64,000 bases of DNA. It comes from Cliona cf. orientalis. Its lineage: Eukaryota; Porifera; Demospongiae; Clionaida; Clionaidae. A program made the position numbers and the translations under genes. Position 1 is the stretch's first letter, and each line of letters starts with the position of its first letter. The stretch spans positions 4,656,501 through 4,720,500 of the forward strand of contig OZ005698.1 in assembly GCA_963930775.1 (NCBI GenBank). Reading direction: 5' to 3'. Below, one piece after another: positions 37,401 to 49,400 of this stretch. Below the pieces are notes generated by a model. It had not been told where the DNA came from and ran no database searches. It worked only from the letters and a program-made list of their open reading frames with translations.

Positions 37401-40400
37401 TTGAGATTAGCTACAATGATTTGCACCAGACTGGTGTAAAATAATTATTCCAGATCACTACAATACGTAAAGTGAGCCGAAATCCATAGTTACACAGCAC
37501 TTTCCCCGATAAGATACACCTGCTTGAACGCCATGCTTTCCTGTGCATCCTTTGCATAGTATACACAAACCACATTATCATTACTTGCATTCTATAATTC
37601 TATTGATATAGGCATGGATTTTTGAGTACATGAGCCTATATCAGCAATAAACCACACCTACATGAATGTATAACATGGGTGGGCAGAGATCATCAATAAG
37701 CTACACTATGCATGCACATGGTGTGATGATCAAAATTGCTTGCTATAAATGGTGACCAGAAAGATCTTCCAGATACTCTGCGCATTATTATTACAAATTC
37801 ATATAGATGGGTGAGCTAGTGTGTCGATCACTTGCTACATAGTAAGACCAGGAAAAATGCCTAGAAGTATATGGCTCTTATGATATCTGCTACAATAGTA
37901 TATAAGTGAGGAAACAATATTACAACTCAAAAACTGACATACATAATTATAATTTTAGCATTTCAATATTTGCATAGCACAGCAAAAAGTTATGATAAAA
38001 ATTTTATGTGCCTGGCACTTTACAGCATCTGTTATCTGCTCCCTGAGGAAACACACATACGTACCTCTATATGCTGTTGAAGTCTTTTTGAGTTTTCCTT
38101 CTCATTATCAAGCTGCTGTTGTAGGTTACTTAGGTTCTGTGCGCTGGTCTCGGTGGCCATCTCTAGGGTGTCTCCACTAATGATCCCTTGCTCTTCTAGC
38201 AGAAATTGAAGGTCATCCACTTTCCTATACAGAGGGCAATCAAACACCAGTATATACAATGTAACACATACATGTAGCACACTGAGATGATTCAAACAAC
38301 CAGAAATATAATCTCATGGTTGTACGAGCATCGCAAACACTGTGCTTTTATTGGCCACACCTATCAACCCCTGGCCATTTGCTTTCTGCTCATGTGCACG
38401 ACCTAGCATAATATGCAGGTAAAAGTTGTCAGCAGGCTCATGCATGTGAATACTGCTGCAGCTCTGAGTCTCATCTCTGTGCAGATACATGTAGATGCAA
38501 GATGCAGACGCAGAGCACAGGATGTGTGCTCTATAGATCTCTAGGACAACACAGGGATATGGCCACTGATGACCAACCTTCTTAGTTCTGTGAGCTCCTC
38601 CTGGTGTGTCTGCTTCTCTGTTTCCCGTTCCTCCAGGGTCTTCTGGAGTGAAGCAATTGTCTTCTCCTTCTCTTGAAGCAGGTGGGATAGGTTGGCTGCA
38701 GTACTGCCCTTCAGGGAGTATATTGCCATATCCTAAGAAAAATTGATTGCATATAGTACTATCTCCATTTTCAATATACGCACATGTACAGTGAGTCACG
38801 TGAGTCAAGTGTTGGAGTTCAACAATGACAACCAATATTATACTATGTACAATGAAAATATTTTTCAGACGATCATTTTTCTTATAGTCCGTGTCATTAT
38901 ATGAGGGCATGGATACGCAACTTGGATGCATGCGCCCAGTTGCTATGAACGCATGGCGCAGGCAGAAAGGAAGTCAGCACCAAGGCTCAGGGTTGGTCAG
39001 AACTGCAGGGCCGCATGTACAAAGAGTGGCTTTAACGCCTCAGGCCATAGAGTTAGCTACAGACGCGTGCACACGCATATGCATTGTTGAACGAGAGGTG
39101 TGAAGCGGGCCGATGTTAAAACATATGCTAGAGTAGTGGCTTATTCCTGTACATTGAATTTTGATCCGTAATACAAACATGGGACATGCACGGGTGGCAA
39201 TACACAAGATATTTCCTGTATCAGTCATGTTTGGAAACACCACTCGTTCCAACCATTACCTTTTGCATTGTTACTTGTGCTTCACACTCGTAACGACATA
39301 CAACAATGAACTTGTGACATTTCCCGGTATCGTCATTCTACTATGGCAATAAGGTATTTATCGTATATTTAAAAGAAGTCTATTCTGTACCAGAGCTTTA
39401 GTAGCTCGAGCAGCTAGGGATTGTAGTTAGTTTTCGCAATGGTAGCTGCTATTTCAGGCTCTAAAGAGCGTTAAATACGGTAATTTATAAGTGAGGCAGC
39501 ACCCTGGCTCATTTATCTAACTCAGGCAACAAAAATCAACCCCAAATACTGATAGCAGCAACTCACCTTGGCCTCTGTGCGAGTGAACAGTCCTCAACGT
39601 TCAACCATAACCTTATATGTGGCAATCATATGACAAATACAACTGTACGTTTTTGTGTGTTGCGTCATGATCAAAAAGATGGCCCATATTATGGTACTTA
39701 ACTAGCCAATAGATCAGTTATAGGCATGTTTCTACTGGTATTGGTGATTTCGTTATCCAGCACCAGTAAGGATACATACATGGGTGGCCAATCAAAAGGC
39801 AGATTTTATGGTATTTGTGGACCTTATCATGTGCACTGAAACAAAGAATCACCACTATTTATGTCCAAATTTGGAGATCTTTTGTGGTTTGTGAGGATAG
39901 TGAACAACAGAATCCAATATTTCACCAAGTGTGTGGGATAACCAAGGAGTCAACAAAATAATTTGTCCAGGGTGTGTATGTGTGATAATATTATTCCATA
40001 TAATAGCAGGAAATCTTCATGGGGTCCAATTTTTGCAGATGGCATATATAATCATCTTCAAAATTTTCAGTTTGATTTCGCGGGCGCATGCGATCATGCC
40101 TATTATATGCTGTCAAGAGTGTATTAGGGAGATCTGGGGAGTATGCAAGAACATATATGTACATTTGACTGAAGGACATCAACGTGGTTGTGCTATATAC
40201 GTACAAGTTGAGTACACAGTGTTGGGCATGAATACTGTTACAATGTAGCACAGCAGCCAATCATGTAGCATAACTCAGATAGCCATTGCAACCCAGCATC
40301 ACTACAATTATTATTCATGTGCAACGCCTTGTCTTAGACTTGTACTTGTACAACCACTGTGATACTATAATATTAGAATATATTCTTGCATACTCTCCAG

Positions 40401-43400
40401 TTATTTTAAATTTGTCTCTATACAAAAGTCCTGCTTTATCTTTGTGTCTCTCTGTTGTCAGAAAGCTGAGCTCTGCAATAAGCAAGCAAAACGGCAACTG
40501 ACTCATACTAGTCCTCATGCATATGACGATGAGGCATGGTCAGAACTTCAGCTAGCTTCCAATTCTAGTTCTTGTGACTATTGAACTTGTCGACCACTTA
40601 CCAACATTGACCTGACTGCCCATATCCATACTGCAACATTCTTGTGGTTAGCTTTGGTGCCTCAACAGTGGCTGCCTCACAGCTTCTTTACTAACTGTTC
40701 TGTATTATGATTAACATGCAATCACATGAATTCTCGTGCAATTTTGGGAAATTATTACACTCATTGTGTGTTAGAAGGATAAATTGCATGAGGCGAACTA
40801 CTTTCCACATAATTCATGTAATTAACTGCACTCAAATTCATGTGATTACCTACATGTATACTAATATACTCGTGAAGCTGTACATGCAGTCATGCTTATT
40901 TCGCCAGTCTTATTTCTGCGGATAGCAGCTTATCTGTGAAAATCGCAAAAATTGGACCCCTCAAAAATTCCCCACTATACAGTACTATTAAGCCAGATAT
41001 TTTTGCTAGGTGAAATACTTTACAATTTCATCACCTATGAAATTGCCTGCACTCATTGGCAAAATAATTATTGTCAGTGAATGTGGTGTCCTTTGCCACA
41101 TTGACAAAAATATTTAATTTTGCAAAAGTACCTGGGCTTGGTGAAAATTTTGTGCATGCAGTGAAAGTATTTGTCTATTAGTACAAGTATCTTTAAATTA
41201 ATGTCACAATCATAGAATAATGCGGCTAGTACGCATGATCACTTATTAACAGTACATACATGCTCACAAAGCATAGAGAGAGTACAGCGGACACCATTGG
41301 GACCAAAATTTTTGTCCGCTGTAGCGAGGTGTCCTTAGCTCAGGGGTTAGAGGTTGACGACGCCCCTCCTACAATCGCAGCCAGCTACATTGTATGATAA
41401 AGCACTACTGTGGACAATGAAAAGATCGTATTGATGAGAGATCTGTCAACTGATAGCTTCTACGCAAGAATTTGAGACATATTTAGGCTTTACTGTAGTT
41501 ACTGGTCGCTGAAACTGACTGATTTTAATGGTGGGTGTGGTCTAACTGTCCGTTATGCGGGGTTGTTCACTATTGCACAGGCTCGAACGGGACCAAAATA
41601 AGTGTCCGTTATACGGAATAGCGGGGTGTCTGTTGTTGAGGGGTTTGAATATAATATTGACGTCTATGGAAATACAATCCAGACATTCAGAATTGTCCGT
41701 TATATTGCAGATGTCCACCATTGAGGGGTGTCCGTTAAGCGGGGTTCCACTGTAGTCTATCATACGTAGATGAAAGATGAACTTTGAACCTATTATTGCA
41801 TAGGCGCTAGGCCACACCCTCGCTGCAAGCAGCTGCTCTAACTAGGTGTGCAATGGCGATAGTCTGGGTGCCAGCCCCTTCACAAGAGGGAGGAAGGGTC
41901 TGGTATACTTCGCATCAACAACTTGAGTCAACAAAAGTAGCCCTAACAAAGTGGGTGTTAAATGAATAGATGGGGATCTTTGAAAAATTAGCTCTTACAT
42001 TTTTTGTGAGCTAATTTCTTCTTCATTTGGTTATCTAGGGCCATACCTCCATATTTAAGATACTTTAAGGTAACAATTATTTGCAGGTACATTTTCAATG
42101 ACTTTCGGCTTAAAACACACTTTGCGAATACTGTAGACTCCCACAATCACACCCCCCATACTTCGTTATTTTTCTTGAGTTTTGCCCATCAAAGTGCAGA
42201 GATTGCATGCCCATGTCACATGGCATTCGATGGTCAGTAATGATCATGACATGGAATGTAACGATCCTGCATATAAGCCCCTTCCGTTTTGCCTGATGGA
42301 GAAGGGGGGACTATTATGTGGAAATGGTACAGGATTGACATATTCTTAGACTAACATTGCATGGTGCAGGTATGCATTTGGGCCAATTCGAAAAAATACC
42401 GTATAGCGGGAAACTTTCGAGGGAGAAAATTTTCACGAATTTCGCGATTTTCCCGCCATCCGCGAAAGTTTTCTCCACGAAATTCTAGGCATGCCACACC
42501 CATTATGCGACCAGTTTTAACATTCCGCGAAAGTTTTCTCCGTGAAATGCTCCTTTCCTACAGATCCGCGAAAGTTTTCTCCCTCGAAAATTTCCCACTA
42601 TACGGTATTAAACAGTAGTACCCGCAAAATAAGAGCTAGGTAAAGCAGACCAATTAAAGGCTATTATATATAGATGCTATAACTTGTACTTTTGAATTGG
42701 TTGCAGCTGCTTCTGCAGTTGCTGCCTTGAGCTAAGTGAGGATATTGTACAATAATGCCACTATAATTTTCACTAGATCAAGCAACTATACCTGTGGTAT
42801 TCTTGCAGAGCCTAAAGAACTGGTTGAGGACTCTGAGAGTCTACGAGCAGCTGCCAATGCAGTGGCACCAATTGGTGGCTTGTCCACACCACGGGGAACC
42901 TTCACAATGGAGGGAGAAGGGGGCTGGCGGGCTTGAGGGGGTGGAGTCATTGAGGTTGTTGATGAAACTGCAGATAAACCAGCTGGAAGACAATATACAT
43001 GTATATGATAATAATTACTGTTAATTATACTGCATGTGCATTGTGATAGATACATGTACAGGTATGTATATATGACATTGCATATTTAACATACATGTTG
43101 TTACTTACTTGCGCTTCCCTCACTGCCAGCAGTGGCAAGCTTCTCCACTTTAGGTAGTGGGGCAAACAGACCATGCTTGGGCTCACACTGGAAATACCTG
43201 GAATACGTTAGACAGTACGTGCTCATATACATGTACATGTACAAATAGTGGTAAAATCTGCTGAATGGAATATCACACTGCTACACATATTGTAGTTTCT
43301 GTACATAATAGTTATCTGCCAGTAATTGGGGTGCTGGGGTGCATGAGATGCATGGTCGAATGCACCCCAATTACTGGCAGATAACTATTTTGTTGGTAGT

Positions 43401-46400
43401 TGACCTCTGTTCATCATTGGCCTACTCTATGATGACCCAATCCCTTCCCATAGCCAGCAAATTGCCTATAAAAACTTTGGTTGCTAAGCAACTACCAACA
43501 AATGTACATATAATGTGTTATACAACAATAATAATTAATACCGTGTTTATTCTAATAGAACGCAAGCAAAAAAAATAATTTCAAATCTGGTTTGCGCACA
43601 ATTAGAGTCAAAACAATTCCAGGAAGTGAATTTTCTTGCGTTAATTAGATGTTGCGTTGTAATAGAACAATTAGCATAGCTTTGAGCAACGACGAATAGT
43701 GGCTATCGATGGTATCGTACCTGTGCCCCTGGCCCCGATCTTCACAAGGGTAGCCTGAGAAAGGCCTTCGGACAGCCGTGCCGCATCGTTAGCGATGCCA
43801 CTGAATCGTGCTGATCGCAGCCTGAGGCCCTGGCTGCTGGACTTAGTGCAGTTCCAACTAAGGTCAGTTCCGAGTGTAGTTTAGTACCCTCATGAACGAC
43901 AAACGACACTTGCGATTTGGTTAACTATAGCTAGCAACGAGTCCGAGAGACAGAGCGAGATATTATATAGAGGCTTCCAGAATGGTTTATTACTAAGCAG
44001 GTGTGGTTTAACCTTGCAGCACGCGGATTGAGCATGCGCAATAGCCTCACCTTAGCACTATTGCGCTAATTGGATTCATAGAAAACAATTACAGACCGTC
44101 GCTTCCGTTCTAATAGAATACAAACAATTCCTGGAATTGAATTTTCTTGCGGTAATTGGATCATGCGTTCTATTAGCATAAACACGGTATAGCAAATTCT
44201 GTATCAGTGTAGTAACCATGGCAGGTAAGGAGGTTGATTCTAGCATCAATATCACTTGAACGAACTGACTTCGCTGTCGTTCACGCTAGTCCATCGATCG
44301 GAGCAGGGCCAAGTATAGCGCTTTTTCGAAAACTCTAAGATGGTGAGTCGTCAGACAAGGTTTTGTCCTGGAGGGCCGCCATTAAGCGAGTCGTATGGCA
44401 GCTGAGCAGTAAGTTTTTATGTTTGCTTTCTGTTCGTGTAACTCGACGGAGTTCAAACGCTATACTTGGCTCTGTAGAGACTCGTAAGCTATCGTTTCGT
44501 TTGTATGTCAATACATAGAGGCTGTTTACCTTGGTAAAAACTGACGCAGAAAATTGCAAAACTTACCCGTGCTTGCAGACAGACAGTGGCAGGTTTGCAT
44601 TTCGTTTTTGTGGACCATGGGGCAGGCATCAGGAGAGCTACTTACCTGTGCCTTGACTGTGCAAAGATCGTGGACAAAAACTGGAATATAACTGTCTCAT
44701 TTATTATTCATGTGAACTTTGACCATGCGTGGGCAGAACACTATCCCGTATTAAACCTTAAAGATGGAGAAAGTGAGATGTAGTGATCACCAAGGTTGAA
44801 TGATCAGTCAGAGAATAGTAGCACTACATGTATATAGTCATTCTGTCCATATGATTAAAATTGAATGAGCAATAGTTATATCACGGGCGTAAGGGATGTA
44901 TGGCATTTATTGCACCGAAGCCCGAGAGTTGAGGCATAGTTTCTAAGTGTCCCGGTTTGGCCGGGACAGTCCCGGTTGTGTCCCGGTTTACCTGATTTTG
45001 CAGCATTGTCACGGAATCCAGTTCGATTGCACAAATGGAGGTGTGGCACAAGCATAAACTCAGTACACTATCGAATTTCAGTCCGTATATCTCGATGTTT
45101 AGTGGGTGTGGCAATACATAATCGCCCGAAAGTGGGTGTGGTCATCCGAAAGTGGGCGTGGTCAATAAAATTTCGCGCGCGTCAATTCTATATTATACGT
45201 TGTCCCGTTCTCTCCTCTCATAAACTTGGCAACTATGTTGAGGGCAATAAATGCCATGCATCCCGAATGTGCATTATACAACTAGTTTATATCCCATAGG
45301 CATAGCTACGGTACCGTAGATACGCATAGAACACTAAAAAAGAAAGAAAAGACAAGCTTATCTCGAAACGGACACAAAAAGTCGCTCTCTGAGTCAAGTT
45401 CTCGAACGTCAATCAAACTTCTGAACGTCTCGTGACCGAGGGGTGTGGTCAAATCCACAGCGAGCTACAGCCATCCGACTCTTGACGATGAACTACCATT
45501 GTTAGCGTGACCTGCAACGTCCAGCTTGGAAGCCAAGAAACGAAGCTCGAGTTGTTGACTATCCTAAAAACAAGGCTACGTCCTTACGCAGTAAGCTTAC
45601 CTAGATACGTGTATACTGTTTTGACTCGCGATCGATTGATTGATGACTCCGCCCATCGCTTCGAACTGGCGATCTCCCGCTACCTTTCCCGCCATACGCT
45701 CCATTTAGTCTTGCGAGACACTCCATTGATAGTTTTACTTTTTTTTGCTACCAACATGTTTATTGTTCAAGGCTTGCAGTATTTAATATTGCACTTTGAC
45801 TTCCCTTGAGCCACTAATATTGCATTGTGGGTTTCCTGGAGCTATGAATTCATATTGCACTGTTGCTTACCTGAGGGTGTTCATATTGCACTGCTTATCT
45901 CTAGGAAGTGCATTATGGTGTATATTTTATTTAGCAACAACATAGTAACGGGATATAAGGATGATTAAAAACAGTTTTATTCACATTATCACTAAGGAAT
46001 GATAAGTCTCATGTACATAATAATCTATTTCAGCCAGAAAAAATATAGTATGTGACCACAGACTTAAGGAAAGAAACATATATAATATGAATGCATATCT
46101 CTAGCCACCATCAAACTCAATTAGCACCTCAACACTGAACAGGTGATATTAAATTTTGATACTGAAATATGCAAGCTAAGGAAAGGAGATTCTACCACAT
46201 TTATTGATAATTCAGCACAAAAATTAATTATGGTGGCCAAGAGGGGCTGTGCATTATACTTTTAAAACTTCCGAAAATGGCCATTTCCTGTCGTGATTGT
46301 TTCCTACTTGGAGTATACGGGTACTTCTTATGATCCTATCCAACACACAGTGCTACACCAGCAGGCAATTAAGAGGCGGGGCTGTTTTGCGTGGATTGGG

Positions 46401-49400
46401 TTCGCTGGCCTCCTATTGTGCTGATAGCCACCATATGCACACACACTTCCAAAGAGGGTCATTTTCTACTTTTTTTTGCCCATCTCATTACTTTTACTTA
46501 AAAAAGTGCTCAGTGCTGCACCCTGCAAGAAGAGACGGGGCTGTCTTGCAGATAGGGTTCAAGACGCGTGCAAGCCTTCTCTTGTACCATCATAATTATT
46601 AATCTGGTGCCCATGTTAGCAAGCCTTGTTTCCAGTAATACCAATTTCTTATCGTGTTTAGTGTCAGTTATTCTTTTCTATGGTGGCATCGGTGGACTGG
46701 ACTGGTGGCTGGACTAGTGGACTGATACATTTTCATTAAAAATGCACAGAAATAATATGTATTTTCTATCATTTGAGCATGCAAATTAGAAAGAAAATTA
46801 GCTCTCATAGGTTGCATCTGATGCGCATGCACTGTCAGGGACAGACTATTGGCACATGTATGCATGGTAGGCATGTGCATGCAATCTGGCTGGCTGGGTA
46901 TTTAAGTGGCTGGTGAGCTATCTGAATTCAATCTCTGCGACTCTGCTGCTAAGAGCTTCAACTACGTAGCCCTAGCCTGGTAAGCTTCCACCTATTGTTA
47001 TGCATTGTATTGTTATATTCTTTCTCCAGGTTTCTGCAGGTAATAAGCATATTTGATGCCACAGAGAGCCTCGCAGCAAATCTGACATTGTTTTTTCCCT
47101 CACTCACAGTTTTTCCTCAAAGAAGTTTTTGTGTCTCAGGTTTTTCCCGTGGGTGTGACATCATGGATACCATACCCTAAATAAAAGCAATACTAGCCAT
47201 CATCATAGCAATTCGTAGCCTCGTCCCCAGGCCACTCCCATGTTTTCAATGTCACAAAAAGATCAGGGAGACTGGGGATGAGGCTAGCAATTTGTGTAGT
47301 TAGTCATGTCAATCTCTGGACTATCTTTTTCTGTCACTGCACATTATTGTTGTATTAACTGTTGCCAGCTCAGCAGCACTCCATTGCCATGATTACCCAA
47401 TCATTGAGAGTTATAACTGTGAATGCATGGGGTGGGGGTTATAATGTACATGCATGTGCATGGCATTAGATGAGAAGCTCCATACTGTACCATTGTGGTC
47501 AAAGAGCATGCTGGGTAATACAATCTTCTAGCTGGGGTGCCGACTGTTCAATAAGTGTGACGACCTTTACTGTGTTTAATATGCTCATGATCAGGGGTCC
47601 AAATATTTTGAAATGTATGGACCGGCGGTGGGGGAACAAAATTTGGGGGGGGGGGGGGGGGGGGGAATCCATATTTTTATGACAGGCTACATCCAAATAA
47701 TTAGCATGCAACTTGTGCATGAAGCTCAGATTGTAAAGGCATAGAGCAGTAAAGCATGCCGAGATGTCTGCAAATACATTGTATTTACTGAACAGTACTT
47801 ACCACGTAGTCTGTATCTGTATCTAAGCCGGCCTAGATCAGTGTCTTGGATAGGGACACTTAGATTCTCTGTCACAGCATCAAACATATTATTTTAACCA
47901 ATTAAGTTACCTATAATAAGATAGGCTACTCAAAGAAGGTACAGTGTAGCTAGCCCAAAATTTCAAGTCTGATGGCTGCCCAGCATACTGCCCAAAGTTG
48001 GGGGAGGAGGGAGTTCTGGTGACAAGGCTGGAAGATACATGTAGATATAGCTACTGGTACCAGCAAATAAACCGTTTCAGTTGAGAACAAGAGCTCTCGT
48101 TTTTGCTGTGCTTTGGGCCACAATAGTGGGTGTGGTTGATAGGTGGGGCGACCAGTAAGGTCTAAGTGTTTCTATAGGTGGAACAGTTTCCCTCCATTGC
48201 ATCTCATTGTAGAGCCTCTAAACGTGCATTTTAAATGAAAATCTAGTAGTCCAGTCCACTAGTCCAATAGAGCCCATTTCCCACTGTGGTTGTTTCCGAT
48301 TATGAGCATTTCTCACTACTAAAATTTTCTGATACGGGTTTTCTCATCATGCTATGAAAGTGCTCAGCTGTTCATACGCAGTAAGTTAGCATGAACAATT
48401 GCATGCACGTACGCAATAGGTTCAAATATCACAGACTCTCTGTATACGCCTTCATGCGGCCATATAAATAGGAAATATTGACAGCAGGAACAGCTTACTG
48501 GAAACGTCTTCTGTATGGCTTGAGAATGAGGCCTGGGCAAAAGAAAGTTCCATGGCATAGCTATATGGAGGTTAGCGCACATCTAGAACAAGAGAGTCCT
48601 GCCTCTTCTCGTTGGGCACAACACTGAGCACTTTTATATGTATGTCAGGATAAAAAAACCCATATTGAGAAATTTTTGGTAATAGGAAATACTCATAATC
48701 GGAAATAACCATGGTAGGAAATGACCATGTTTGGAAGTTTTGAAAGTACGTAGAATGTGCAGTCCTTGTCGGCCACCATACAAAATATTACTTAGCCAAA
48801 TGTTATACTTGAGATGCATGCACATACTACTCTGTTTCCAGCATAATACATCGGATGACCTTAGTCAAAATTTAGTAAGTATAATAGAGGTACCAAATTT
48901 TTAGAAGAACACTACAATATTTTCTTCAAGATAAGTGATCATTCAGATTATGTCCTATAATAATTATTATGAGATATGGACAAGTAGGACTCTCTAACAA
49001 CGCTATATACGTATATGCACAGAGGAAAGAAGCATACAATAATATACTATGGATTTCAGCTCACTAGGAACATTCAGTTTTGCAAAAAAGTCTCCAATTG
49101 TACTTGGGTAAACTCTGCAACAATTAAACTACACCAAGGCTAATAATAGGTGTAGTGGTCTGTTCTTTTTTGCATATTGTCAAATGTTCCAAGTGAGCTG
49201 CAAAGCACAGTAACTTAAACTAGCTACACAATAAATATTATCTACATGTACATGTATATACCGTACCCTCGCGAAAGAGGGCCCACTACGGAATGTCGGC
49301 CCACCCCCCACTTTGGGCTCAATTTCCTGCTAAGGTCTAGTGTTTACTCGAATATGCGCCCATGCGTAGCTGCTCTTGAAAGCGCAGCTCAAATGCATGA

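Noticed and set aside
38314..38931. 205-codon minus-strand open frame
   Set aside because: It covers CLIP exon 5 in another frame plus intron; composition is irregular and the true frame is fixed by exon phases.
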